In this document: positions 14,080-21,779 of the stretch, piece after piece | Layout: every line of letters begins with the position of its first letter | Position numbering within the stretch: position 1 is the stretch's first letter | Assembly: GCA_038329895.1 (NCBI GenBank) | Contig: JBBQNM010000018.1 | Span: 1 to 36,450, forward strand | Source of the DNA: Mayfieldus sp038329895 | Lineage (GTDB): Bacteria > Actinomycetota > Thermoleophilia > Solirubrobacterales > 70-9 | Direction: 5' to 3' | Length of the DNA stretch: 36,450 bases | Position numbers and translations under genes: made by a program | The notes under the pieces: model-generated | Told to the model about the DNA's origin: nothing | Databases searched by the model: none | Seen by the model: only the letters and a program-made list of their open reading frames with translations

Positions 14080-15669
14080 GTGGAGGAGAGCTTCGACTAC
14101 GTCGTCGTTGGGGCCGGGTCCGCGGGCTGCGCGGTAGCCGGTCGATTGAGCGAGGACCCCAACGCTTCGGTGTTGGTGCTCGAAGCCGGGGGTAAGGACC
14201 GCTCGCCGAACATCAAGATCCCGGCCGCTTTCGCGAAGCAGTTCAAGACCAAGCTCGATTGGGACTACAGCACCGGTCCCGAGCCACACCTCGACGGCCG
14301 CAACCTGTACGTGCCGCGCGGCCGCAGCCTCGGTGGATCCAGCTCGATGAACGCGATGATGTGCGTCCGCGGTCGCCCGGTGGACTTCGACGGCTGGCGG
14401 GACTCAGGCTGTGACGGCTGGGGCTACGAGGACGTTCTGCCCTACTTCAAGCGCGCCGAGAATTTCGAGCGCGGCCCCTCGGAGTTCCACGGGTCCGGCG
14501 GGCCGGTCAACGTGGCCGACCAGCGCTCGCCCCGGCCACTGACGAAGAGATTCCTGGAGGCGGCGGAGCGATCTGGGATCCCCGCCAACCCGGACCTCAA
14601 CTCGCCCGAGCAGGACGGCGTCGGGATGACGGTCGTGTTCCAGCGAAACGGCCGCCGCTGGAGCACCGCCGATGGCTACCTGCGCCCGGCGATGAAGCGC
14701 CCCAACATGACCGTGAAGCCGAAGGCGCATGTGCTGGGCCTGGTCCTCGACGGTGAGCGGGCGGTCGGCGTGCGTTGGCGCGACTCGCGCGGTCGCGTCC
14801 GTACCTCTGCGGCGAAGCGCGACGTCGTGCTGTCGGCGGGCGCGATCGGCACTCCCCAGCTTCTGATGCTGTCCGGGATCGGTCCGGCCGAGCACCTGAG
14901 TTCGATCGGGATCGAGCCGCTTGTCGACCTCGGCGGGGTCGGCGAGAATCTCCAGGATCATCCGTTCTTCCTGCTCTGCTACGAGTCGACCGCGCCCGAG
15001 GGCCTCGCCGACGCCGAGAAGCCGAAGGCGCTTCTCGAGTACATCCTGCGTCGCACCGGTCCGCTGTCCTCAAACGTGGGGGAGGCGATGGCCTTCATCC
15101 GCACCCGCCCCGGCCTGCCGGCCGCCGACATCCAGCTGCTGTTCGGCCCCGTCTACTACCACGAGCACGGCTTCGACACCATCGACGACCATGCCTTCTC
15201 GCTGGCGGCGGCGCTGCTGGCGCCGCACAGCCGCGGTCGGTTGCGGTTGCGCTCGGCCGACCCCGACGCGAAGCCGGACCTGGTCGGCAACCACCTGGCC
15301 GAGCCCGAGGACGTCGCCTCATTGGTCGCCGGGTTCCGCAAGCTGCGTGAGATCGGGCGGACCGAGCCGCTGAACAGCGTCCGCGGCCGCGAGTTGGTGC
15401 CCGGGGAGGAGGTCGAGAGCGACTCCGAGATCGAGGCCTTCCTGCGACGCGAGACCGAGCTGCTCTACCACCCGGTCGGGACCTGCAGGATGGGCAGCGA
15501 CGACGGCGCCGTGGTCGATTCGCAGCTGCGGGTGCGCGGGGTCGAGGGCCTGCGCGTCGCCGACGCCTCGGTGATGCCGACGATCACGGGCGGCAACACA
15601 AACGCGCCGACGATCATGATCGGCGAGAAGGCCGCCGATCTGATTCGAGACGGCGCTCTGGCGGGCTAA
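14080..15669 (+). CDS. GMC family FAD-dependent oxidoreductase (choline dehydrogenase type)
   Basis: 529 aa, GTG start. The dinucleotide-binding motif is VVVGAGSAG (8-16) with E35 closing the ribose contact. GMC signature 1 is PRGRSLGGSSSMNAM (79-93) and signature 2 lies near GAIGTPQLLMLSGIGP. The active-site pair is H464 (LYHPVGTCRMG) and N508 (GGNTNAPT). The family oxidises primary alcohols; choline, polyethylene glycol and aryl or aliphatic alcohols are all possible. No betaine genes are adjacent, so choline is not supported by context. It diverges from the penicillin acylase gene across a palindrome. Confidence 0.92.
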   Translation: MEESFDYVVVGAGSAGCAVAGRLSEDPNASVLVLEAGGKDRSPNIKIPAAFAKQFKTKLDWDYSTGPEPHLDGRNLYVPRGRSLGGSSSMNAMMCVRGRPVDFDGWRDSGCDGWGYEDVLPYFKRAENFERGPSEFHGSGGPVNVADQRSPRPLTKRFLEAAERSGIPANPDLNSPEQDGVGMTVVFQRNGRRWSTADGYLRPAMKRPNMTVKPKAHVLGLVLDGERAVGVRWRDSRGRVRTSAAKRDVVLSAGAIGTPQLLMLSGIGPAEHLSSIGIEPLVDLGGVGENLQDHPFFLLCYESTAPEGLADAEKPKALLEYILRRTGPLSSNVGEAMAFIRTRPGLPAADIQLLFGPVYYHEHGFDTIDDHAFSLAAALLAPHSRGRLRLRSADPDAKPDLVGNHLAEPEDVASLVAGFRKLREIGRTEPLNSVRGRELVPGEEVESDSEIEAFLRRETELLYHPVGTCRMGSDDGAVVDSQLRVRGVEGLRVADASVMPTITGGNTNAPTIMIGEKAADLIRDGALAG

Positions 15670-15702
15670 TCGTGGGCGGTCCGCGCTAGGCGTTCTGGGA
15701 CG

Positions 15703-16119
15703 TCAGGCTCGCTCCAGCACGACGACCGGGATCTCGCGGTCGGTGTTCTGCTGGTACTCGTCGTAGGCGGGCCACTGCCCGGTCATGATCTTCCACAGCT
15801 CCGGCTTCTCCTCCGGCGTCGCGGTGCGGGCGCGGGCGCTGAAGCGGTCGCCCTTCACCTGCACCTCGACATCGGGGTTCTCGCGCAGATTCACGTACCA
15901 GGCGGGCGGCTGATCGGAACCGCCCATGGACGCCACGACCAGGTAGTCGTCGCCGTGCTGGCCGTAGATCAGCGGCGTGCTGCGCTGCTCGCCCGAGCGC
16001 CGCCCCTTTGTGGTGAGGATCAGGGTGTGGGTCCCCTGCCAGTCGTGACCCCCCTCACCGTCGGTCGCGCGGTAGCGGTCCACATGCTCCTGCCCGAAAA
16101 GCACTTCGCTTTGGCCCAT
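15703..16119 (-). CDS. F420-type (Ddn-like) nitroreductase family protein
   Basis: 138 aa. THTLILTTKGRRSGEQRSTPLIYGQHGDDYLVVAS is the split-barrel core of the deazaflavin-dependent nitroreductase family, and PPAWYVNLRENPDVEVQVKG is its second conserved block. Characterised members use coenzyme F420, which many actinobacteria make; one (Ddn of Mycobacterium tuberculosis) activates nitroimidazoles. The physiological substrate is unknown, with quinones likely. The ribosome binding site GGGAG is 7 nt before the ATG. A second member of the family lies at 18644-19135. Confidence 0.9.
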   Translation of the reverse strand: MGQSEVLFGQEHVDRYRATDGEGGHDWQGTHTLILTTKGRRSGEQRSTPLIYGQHGDDYLVVASMGGSDQPPAWYVNLRENPDVEVQVKGDRFSARARTATPEEKPELWKIMTGQWPAYDEYQQNTDREIPVVVLERA

Positions 16120-16152
16120 CGTCGTCTCCCGTTTCAGTGATGTTGGCGAGCA

Positions 16153-16172
16153 ACTACCCCTGGAAGGGTAGT
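16153..16172. repeat. Hairpin between reductase and cyclase genes
   Basis: ACTACCC-CTGGAA-GGGTAGT, perfect 7-bp arms, 34 bp before the reductase start and 22 bp after the diguanylate cyclase stop. No T run. Either a weak terminator for the cyclase gene or an operator for the reductase gene. Confidence 0.35.
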
Positions 16173-16193
16173 GAGACGGGATCGCGGTCCGGA

Positions 16194-17264
16194 TCAGCCG
16201 GCCGGCGCCAGCGCCGCCTGGACCACCGGGGCCGGATCGGGCGACCCGGCCGGGACGACGCAGTTACGCCCAGCCGCCTTAGCGTTGTAGAGCGCCTCGT
16301 CAGCTCCCTTGAACAAGCGGTCGTAGACGACTTCGCCACCGGCCGCGGCGCTGACCCCGAACGAGGCTGTGAGCCGCAGACCACCCGGTTGCGCCTCCTC
16401 GGTGGTGCGGCGCAGGCGCTCGGCCACCAGCATGCCTTTGTCGAGGTCGGCGCCAGGAAGGACGATGAGGAATTCTTCGCCCCCGAGCCGGTAGATGAGC
16501 TCGAACGAGCGCAGCGCCTTGCGCACCCCGTAGGCGAAGGAGCGCAGCACGGCGTCGCCGCGGTCGTGTCCGTGGGTGTCGTTGACGTTCTTGAACTTGT
16601 CCAGATCGCAGACGATGAGGGCGACCGAGCCGCCAGTCAGGTGAGCCTGCTGCTCGAGCTCCATCGCCCTTGCCTCGAGTGCCTTGCGATTCAGCAGCCC
16701 GGTCAGCGGGTCGAGCACGGCGGCGTCTCGCTGTGTCATCTCTGCTACCACCAGCGCCCAGTTCGCCACCGTGACGCTGACCAGAAGCACGATCGACGCC
16801 AAGATCAGCCTCGGGTCATGGGCGGCGCCGTTCGGATCGAAGCCCACCGTGACCGCGATCAGAACGGCCGCCGTCAGCGCGGCGAACGCGAGCACGACCT
16901 TGCCCCGGAAGCGCATCGGCGCAACGGCGGCGGGGATGATGGTCAGCGGGATCGCCGGGCTGTTCGCCCCGCCGGTGAGCGGGATCGCGGCCGCGAACAG
17001 GCCCATCATGAAGACCGTCGTGCCCATCGCCCAACGCTCGGGGTGGTCGCTTCGCCTGAGCATTAGCTCGAGGAGCGCGAGGTTGGCTCCCGCGGGAGCG
17101 AAGAGCAACAGCGACCACCAACCGTTCCACGGCGAGACGACGACCAGCATCACCCCGATCGTGAGCCAGATGAAGACGCGCGCGTGGCGCACGCGGTCGC
17201 TGGCCTCGACCACGCGCATGCGGTCGAGCTCGGTCGGGCACAGCCATGAGCGCCTTTTCTCCAT
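16194..17264 (-). CDS. Membrane-bound diguanylate cyclase (GGDEF)
   Basis: 356 aa. Residues 28-173 form about six membrane spans with no extracytoplasmic domain of note. The GGDEF domain follows from about 175: DPLTGLLNRKA (185-195), metal Asp D220 (VCDLDKFK), NDTHGHDRGD (228-237) and the catalytic signature GGEEF at 261-265. It should make cyclic di-GMP from two GTP. The inhibitory I-site, RxxD five residues before the signature, reads RSFE (252-255), so product inhibition may be weakened. There is no clear Shine-Dalgarno; GATAGT lies 6 nt before the ATG. Confidence 0.93.
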   Translation of the reverse strand: MEKRRSWLCPTELDRMRVVEASDRVRHARVFIWLTIGVMLVVVSPWNGWWSLLLFAPAGANLALLELMLRRSDHPERWAMGTTVFMMGLFAAAIPLTGGANSPAIPLTIIPAAVAPMRFRGKVVLAFAALTAAVLIAVTVGFDPNGAAHDPRLILASIVLLVSVTVANWALVVAEMTQRDAAVLDPLTGLLNRKALEARAMELEQQAHLTGGSVALIVCDLDKFKNVNDTHGHDRGDAVLRSFAYGVRKALRSFELIYRLGGEEFLIVLPGADLDKGMLVAERLRRTTEEAQPGGLRLTASFGVSAAAGGEVVYDRLFKGADEALYNAKAAGRNCVVPAGSPDPAPVVQAALAPAG

Positions 17265-17388
17265 GCAGTGACTATCGGCGCCCCGGCGGGTTCGGTGAGC
17301 GAGCGCACAGCCGTGGACGTCTATACGAGGTCGTGCGTGACCGAGCGTCTGGTTAGCGGCTGGCGCGGTAGGTCCCGCCGGGCGCTGT

Positions 17389-17787
17389 TTAGAAGAACCG
17401 GTAGCTCTGGCGCGAGACCTTGAATCCGTGTCCGTTGCGCTTGTTCACGCAACGCACTCCAGAGGTGAGGCTCTTGCAGCGGAAGCGGTGGCGGGCGATC
17501 GAGTCGCCGTAGGCGAGCTCGGCACCGGGGTCGGTGGCGTCGCTGACGCAGAGGAAGTGGGCCTTGCCCTTCCTGCCCAGGCCGATCGACTGGCCCCAGT
17601 CAAATTCGCACGAGTTCGGCTTCGGCGGCGACTGCCAGCTGCGCTGCTGGATATCGCAACGAACGCCGGTCTTCAGGATGTCGCAGCGAATGTTCCCCGA
17701 CGGCGAGTGAAAGCCGACGATCGCCGTGGCGCTCGCCGGCGCGATCGCCGCGGCAAGAAGAGCAGCCGAGAGGACCAGCCTGCGCAT
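17389..17787 (-). CDS. Secreted six-cysteine protein (DUF6636-like)
   Basis: 132 aa with a cleavable signal peptide (MRRLVLSAALLAAAIAPASA). The mature part has six Cys (35, 44, 60, 80, 104, 113), likely three disulphides, and the pattern FHSPSGNIRCDI, VRCDIQQRSW, CEFDWGQSIGL, AHFLCVSDA, AYGDSI, SGVRCVNKRNGHGFKVSRQSY. I recall this layout from actinobacterial proteins annotated as DUF6636; no function is known. A TAGGCT box 6 nt before the ATG overlaps the stop codon of the upstream serine hydrolase gene, so it probably has its own leaderless transcript. Confidence 0.78.
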   Translation of the reverse strand: MRRLVLSAALLAAAIAPASATAIVGFHSPSGNIRCDILKTGVRCDIQQRSWQSPPKPNSCEFDWGQSIGLGRKGKAHFLCVSDATDPGAELAYGDSIARHRFRCKSLTSGVRCVNKRNGHGFKVSRQSYRFF

Positions 17788-17793
17788 GGCCGC

Positions 17794-17799
17794 AGCCTA
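17794..17799 (-). promoter_or_regulatory. -10 box overlapping the upstream stop codon
   Basis: TAGGCT (minus strand), 6 nt before the ATG at 17787. Its first three bases are the TAG stop of the serine hydrolase gene. Confidence 0.4.
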
Positions 17800-18651
17800 A
17801 CCGCTGCCGGCGACTCGCTGGAGCCGGTGCCCGGGGACCAGCTGATCGTAGCTTCGCAGCAGCCTCGCGGTGACCCCCTGCACCGTCTTGGCGCCGTATT
17901 GGAGCGTCGGGTTGCCGTGCGTGAGCACCGCGAGAGCCAGCTTGCGCGAGCCGCGGCGCAGCAGGGCGACCTGGTTGATTCGCCAGCCATCGGCGGCGGG
18001 GATGAAGCCGCCCTTGAAGTAGACCCGCCATCCGGGCGGCTTGGCCGGGGGGACGCCCCAGCGCTGGTAGGAGACGATGTGGGAGAGCAGGTGCAGCGCG
18101 TAGCGGCGATGGCGGCGGGGGATGTAGCGCCGCAGCCGGTACATGAACTCGGACTGGTCGCGGGCGGTGATCTCGGTCAGCCCCCAGACCACGTTGGGAT
18201 GAAAGTCGCGCATCTGCGCGGCTCGCGCCAGGTTGTTGAGGCCTCGATTGCCGACGATGTCGTAGATCTCGGTCGCGGTCGTGTTGTCGGAGCGCGTGAT
18301 CATCGGGTGCAGGAGGCTCTTGTCGTGCGCATCGAGCGGGCGATTGCGGACGCTGGGCCGGCGTAGATAGCTGAGCATCAGCATCACCTTGACGACGCTC
18401 GCCGAATGGAACTCGCGCTGCGGCTTGTAGCCGCGCAGGTTGCCGTGCTCGCCGAGGATCGCGAAGGAGACGGTGCCGATCCGATGTCGGGCGAAGCGCC
18501 GCGCGGCGGCGACCCGCCGGGGCCAGGGATATCCCCGCTGTGCGCCGGGGCCGGCGGCGGTCGCCGGCACGGCGAGCCAGGTCGAGCCGCAGAGAGCGCC
18601 GCCGAGCACGCCGGTCGCCAACAGGGCAACCGACAGGCGGCGTCTAGCCAT
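17797..18651 (-). CDS. Exported serine hydrolase, class A beta-lactamase-like fold
   Basis: 284 aa with an N-terminal export signal (LSVALLATGVLGGALCGS..ATA). The three motifs of the penicilloyl-serine transferase fold are present: S85-V-V-K88 (SASVVKVM), SDN at 121-123, and K213-G-G in the third position, where beta-lactamases have KTG or KSG. The omega-loop Glu of class A enzymes is not obvious, so it may be a D,D-peptidase or an esterase rather than a beta-lactamase. The start overlaps the end of the reductase gene by 8 nt, so it belongs to the zwf operon. Confidence 0.83.
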   Translation of the reverse strand: MARRRLSVALLATGVLGGALCGSTWLAVPATAAGPGAQRGYPWPRRVAAARRFARHRIGTVSFAILGEHGNLRGYKPQREFHSASVVKVMLMLSYLRRPSVRNRPLDAHDKSLLHPMITRSDNTTATEIYDIVGNRGLNNLARAAQMRDFHPNVVWGLTEITARDQSEFMYRLRRYIPRRHRRYALHLLSHIVSYQRWGVPPAKPPGWRVYFKGGFIPAADGWRINQVALLRRGSRKLALAVLTHGNPTLQYGAKTVQGVTARLLRSYDQLVPGHRLQRVAGSG

Positions 18652-19135
18652 CGCCAGGCTCGAGCACCATCACGGGGATCCTGCGCCCCCCGGCGCGGCG
18701 TTGATAGACGGCGTAGCCGCCGTAGCGGCGCACCGCAAGCTCCCAGGCCAGCTCGCGCTCCTGCCCCTCCAACTCGCGAGCCCGGTAGACATGCTCGTCG
18801 CCGTCGATCGAGAACCGAACATCCGGATTGGCGACCAGGTTGCGGTACCAGGCGGGATGCTTGCTGTCGCCGCCGCGCGAGGCCACGAGCACGATCCTGT
18901 CGCCGTCGCGGGTGTACATGAGCGGCGTGACCCGCTCGAGTCCGCTCTTCGCCCCGGTGACGCGAAGAAAGCCGACCCGGTGCCGGCCACCGGTCGTGAA
19001 TCGCCCTCCGGTGAGGCGCAGCAGGGCGCGGTCCAAGGAAGGGGCGACGTTGACGTAGAACCAGGAGGCGGGTTTGGAGGAGGCGATCGGGGTGATGATC
19101 CGATCGACCAGCGAGCTGCTTCCCTCCTCGCTCAT
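18644..19135 (-). CDS. F420-type (Ddn-like) nitroreductase family protein, second copy
   Basis: 163 aa. RHRVGFLRVTGAKSGLERVTPLMYTRDGDRIVLVAS and HPAWYRNLVANPDVRFSIDG match the deazaflavin-dependent nitroreductase family, with an extra 40-residue N-terminal helix-rich part (PIASSKPASWFYVNVAPSLD) that may lie on the membrane. Its ATG overlaps the zwf stop (ATGA). In mycobacteria F420 is reduced by an F420-dependent glucose-6-phosphate dehydrogenase, so a link to glucose-6-phosphate is attractive, but the adjacent zwf is an ordinary NADP-type enzyme by sequence. Confidence 0.88.
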   Translation of the reverse strand: MSEEGSSSLVDRIITPIASSKPASWFYVNVAPSLDRALLRLTGGRFTTGGRHRVGFLRVTGAKSGLERVTPLMYTRDGDRIVLVASRGGDSKHPAWYRNLVANPDVRFSIDGDEHVYRARELEGQERELAWELAVRRYGGYAVYQRRAGGRRIPVMVLEPGDG

Positions 19136-20544
19136 GACGGAGGCTCCACCGGCCCCCCGCCGTCCGGCAGCCAGGGCTCATACCACTCGCAGATCCCGCG
19201 GCAGAGCGACTTTGCGCCCTCCGGGCCCCAACTCCCGGGCTCGTAGGTCTCCACCTCCGCGGGCTGGTCGAGAAGCGGCTGCACGATCCGCCAGGTCTGC
19301 TCGATCTGGTCCTCGTTGGTGAACAGCCCGGGCTCGCCGAGCAGCGCGTCGTCGAGCAGGCGCTCGTACGGTTCGGGCTCCTCGCCGGGCTTCTTTTCGA
19401 ACAGAACCGTGAAGTCTGCCGGCTCGTAGGCCTCCTTGCCCGCCTTCTTGGCGAGGAAGCGGATCCGTGCGCCGGGACGGGGGTCGATCCGGATCGTGAT
19501 CAGGTTGGGGTCCGGGCGCGAGCGGGGCCCGATGCCTAGCCGCGGCGGGCGCTTGAAGATCACGTTCACTTCGGTCTCCCTGACCGGCAGGCACTTGCCG
19601 GCGCGGATGAAGAAGGGAACGCCCGACCAGCGCCAGTTTTCGATCTCCAGCTCCAGCGCCGCGTAGGTCTCTGTGTTCGATTTCAGATCGACGCCGTCGA
19701 TCTCTCGGTAGCCCTTGTACTGGCCGCGCACGTAGCGCTTCGGGTCCGCCGCCCGCACGGCTTTGAACAGCTCCAGCTTCTTGTCGCGCACCGAATCTGC
19801 GTTTCCGGCCGGGGGCTCCATCGCGACCAGACCGAGCACTTGGAGGAGGTGGTTCTGGACCACGTCGCGCAGGGCCCCGACCGGGTCGTAGAATCGGCCC
19901 CGGTCCTCGACCCCGAAGTCCTCGGCCATCGTCATCTGCACGTGGGAGACGTACTGGCGGTTCCAGACCGGCTCCAGCAGCGTGTTGGTGAAACGCAGGT
20001 AGCTGATGTCCATCACCGGCTCCTTGCCGAGGAAGTGATCGATGCGGAGGATCTGCTCCTCCTCGAGCACCTCCCGCAGCTCGGCGTTGAGCTGCTTGGC
20101 CGATTCGAGGTCGTGGCCGAAGGGCTTTTCGACCACCACGCGGGCTGACTCGGTCAGCCCGGCCTCGCCCAGGCCGTGCACGACGGTGGAGAACAGGGAG
20201 GGCGGGACCTCGAGGTAGAAGACCGGCCGCTTCTTGCCTTCGAGCGCCTCGGCAAGCCCCTTGTAGCTCTTCGAGTCGGTGTAGTCGCCGTCCACGAACG
20301 TCATCCGGGCGGCGAGACTGCGAAACACCTCCTCGTCGTATCCATCCACGGTCTCCTCGATCGACTCGCGAGCTCGGGTGCGCAGGTCCTCGTGGCCCCA
20401 GTCCTTGCGGCGCCCGACGCCGACGATCGGGCACTTGAGGCGACCGCGACGCTCGAGCCGGTAGAGCGCCCTGAAGGTCATCTTCCTCGCCAAGTCGCCG
20501 GTGATCCCGAAGATCACCAGCACGTCGGCCTGCTTCTCGCTCAC
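19132..20544 (-). CDS. zwf: Glucose-6-phosphate 1-dehydrogenase
   Basis: 470 aa from the GTG at 20544. It oxidises glucose-6-phosphate to 6-phosphogluconolactone, the first step of the oxidative pentose phosphate pathway. The cofactor loop is FGITGDLARK (12-21), EKPFGHD is at 139-145, and the active-site signature RIDHFLGK is at 167-174 with catalytic His170. Later blocks RWSGVPFFIRAGKCLPVRETEVNVIF and PDPNLITIRIDP are typical. TAGCCT lies 7 nt before the GTG, suggesting a leaderless message. It heads an operon with the F420-type reductase and the serine hydrolase and diverges from gnd across a repeat cluster. Confidence 0.96.
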   Translation of the reverse strand: MSEKQADVLVIFGITGDLARKMTFRALYRLERRGRLKCPIVGVGRRKDWGHEDLRTRARESIEETVDGYDEEVFRSLAARMTFVDGDYTDSKSYKGLAEALEGKKRPVFYLEVPPSLFSTVVHGLGEAGLTESARVVVEKPFGHDLESAKQLNAELREVLEEEQILRIDHFLGKEPVMDISYLRFTNTLLEPVWNRQYVSHVQMTMAEDFGVEDRGRFYDPVGALRDVVQNHLLQVLGLVAMEPPAGNADSVRDKKLELFKAVRAADPKRYVRGQYKGYREIDGVDLKSNTETYAALELEIENWRWSGVPFFIRAGKCLPVRETEVNVIFKRPPRLGIGPRSRPDPNLITIRIDPRPGARIRFLAKKAGKEAYEPADFTVLFEKKPGEEPEPYERLLDDALLGEPGLFTNEDQIEQTWRIVQPLLDQPAEVETYEPGSWGPEGAKSLCRGICEWYEPWLPDGGGPVEPPS

Positions 20545-20551
20545 GCCGCGC

Positions 20552-20557
20552 AGGCTA
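20552..20557 (-). promoter_or_regulatory. -10 box of leaderless zwf transcript
   Basis: TAGCCT (minus strand) with a 7-nt gap to the GTG at 20544. The hairpin at 20577-20591 starts 20 bp upstream, in the -35 region. Confidence 0.4.
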
Positions 20558-20570
20558 GTCGCCCACAGCA

Positions 20571-20752
20571 AATTGCGGCGGCTTCGCCGCCTGACAGTTG
20601 GGCTCGGCCGGTGCCGTTAGGCGCCGGCAGTCGCATGTCAGCCGGCGTAGCCGGCGCAAGGACGTGTGCCGCGCCGCAACGGCGCGGCATCGAACAACTT
20701 GCGGCGCCTACCGGCGCCTGACGTGCCAGTGCCGCGGCGCAACGCCGCGGCA
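20571..20752. repeat. Cluster of paired-hairpin (REP-like) repeats between zwf and gnd
   Basis: Hairpins: 20577-20591 (GGCGGC-TTC-GCCGCC); 20607-20628 (9-bp arms, one T-G wobble); 20641-20655 (GCCGGC-GTA-GCCGGC); 20667-20689 (10-bp arms around CAA); 20703-20718 (GGCGCC-TACC-GGCGCC); 20730-20752 (10-bp arms around CAA). A full unit reads TTGCGG, hairpin 1, TGACATGNCANTG, hairpin 2. 20698-20752 is a plus-strand unit; 20607-20660 is an inverted one. The repeats fill nearly all of the 218-bp divergent gap. Other units are at 28669-28725 and 29472-29525. Confidence 0.8.
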
Positions 20753-20756
20753 TACT
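20751..20756 (+). promoter_or_regulatory. Possible -10 box of gnd inside the repeat edge
   Basis: CATACT (4 of 6 to TATAAT) with a 6-nt gap to the ATG at 20763, which has no Shine-Dalgarno. It shares its first two bases with the end of the last repeat hairpin. Confidence 0.3.
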
Positions 20757-20762
20757 CCACTT

Positions 20763-21779
20763 ATGCAGCTGGGGATGGTCGGACTGGGTCGCATGGGCGC
20801 CAACATCGTGCGCCGTCTGATGCGCGACGGTCACGAGTGCGTCGTTTATGACGTCAGCGCCGAGGCGATCAAGTCGCTGGAGAGCGAAGGTGCGACCGGC
20901 GCGACGGACCTGGACGAGTTCGTCTCCAAACTCGAAAAGCCCCGCGCCGCCTGGGTGATGGTCCCGGCGGGCGAGATCACCGAGCAGGCCGTGACTGACC
21001 TGGCCGAGCGCATGGAGGCCGGTGACGCGATCATCGACGGTGGCAACTCCTACTACCACGACGACATGCGGCGCGCCGCCAAGTTCGGCGAGAAGGGGAT
21101 CGACTACATCGACTGCGGCACCAGCGGCGGTGTGTTCGGCCTCGAGCGCGGCTTCTGCCTGATGATCGGCGGGCCGGATGGGGCCTTCAAGCGCCTGGAG
21201 CCGATCTTCGCCTCACTGGCCCCCGGTGTCGATGCGGCAGAGCGGACGCCCGGTCGCGACGGCGACGCCTCCCCGGCCGAGCAGGGTTACCTGCACTGCG
21301 GTCCCAACGGCGCCGGGCACTTCGTGAAGATGGTCCACAACGGGATCGAGTACGGCGTCATGGCCGCCTACGCCGAGGGTCTGAACATCCTCCGCAACGC
21401 CGACGCCGGCAGCCGAAAGGTCACCGCGGACGCCGAGACGGCGCCGCTCGAGCACCCCGACTACTACAAGTATGAGGTCGACATCGCCGAGGTCGCGGAG
21501 GTCTGGCGGCGGGGCAGCGTGATCGGATCATGGCTGCTCGACCTCACGGCGGCGGCGCTACAGGAGTCGCCCGACCTGGCCGATTTCGAGGGTCGGGTGT
21601 CGGACTCCGGCGAGGGCCGCTGGACGTCGATCGCGGCGATCGAGGAGGGGGTGCCGTCCCCGGTGCTTACCACGGCGCTCTACTCGCGCTTCGCCTCGCG
21701 CGGTCTCGACGACTTCGCCGACAAGGTGCTCTCGGCGATGCGAAAGCAGTTCGGGGGTCACGAGGAAAAGACGAAGTGA
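20763..21779 (+). CDS. gnd: 6-phosphogluconate dehydrogenase, decarboxylating, short type
   Basis: 338 aa, about 130 shorter than the classical dimeric enzyme, fitting the short GndA-like type. It converts 6-phosphogluconate to ribulose-5-phosphate and CO2. Cofactor loop GLGRMG (7-12), IDGGNS at 91-96, CGTSGGVFG at 118-126, and catalytic K189 and N193 in GHFVKMVHNGIEYG. Asp30 at the end of the second strand (VVYDVS) is where NADP enzymes have Asn-Arg; an Asp there suggests NAD preference, by analogy. The start at 20763 is set by the GLGRMG spacing. Overlaps pgl by 4 nt. Confidence 0.94.
   Translation: MQLGMVGLGRMGANIVRRLMRDGHECVVYDVSAEAIKSLESEGATGATDLDEFVSKLEKPRAAWVMVPAGEITEQAVTDLAERMEAGDAIIDGGNSYYHDDMRRAAKFGEKGIDYIDCGTSGGVFGLERGFCLMIGGPDGAFKRLEPIFASLAPGVDAAERTPGRDGDASPAEQGYLHCGPNGAGHFVKMVHNGIEYGVMAAYAEGLNILRNADAGSRKVTADAETAPLEHPDYYKYEVDIAEVAEVWRRGSVIGSWLLDLTAAALQESPDLADFEGRVSDSGEGRWTSIAAIEEGVPSPVLTTALYSRFASRGLDDFADKVLSAMRKQFGGHEEKTK

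Noticed and set aside
17797..18651. True class A beta-lactamase
   Set aside because: The catalytic omega-loop Glu is not evident and the third motif is KGG, so only the fold is claimed.
20571..20752. CRISPR array
   Set aside because: Units are hairpin pairs in both orientations without regular spacers, and no cas genes are present.
20598..20762. N-terminal extension of gnd upstream of 20763
   Set aside because: It would translate the repeat hairpins into an Arg/Cys-rich leader not found in 6-phosphogluconate dehydrogenases; the Rossmann motif begins right at 20763.
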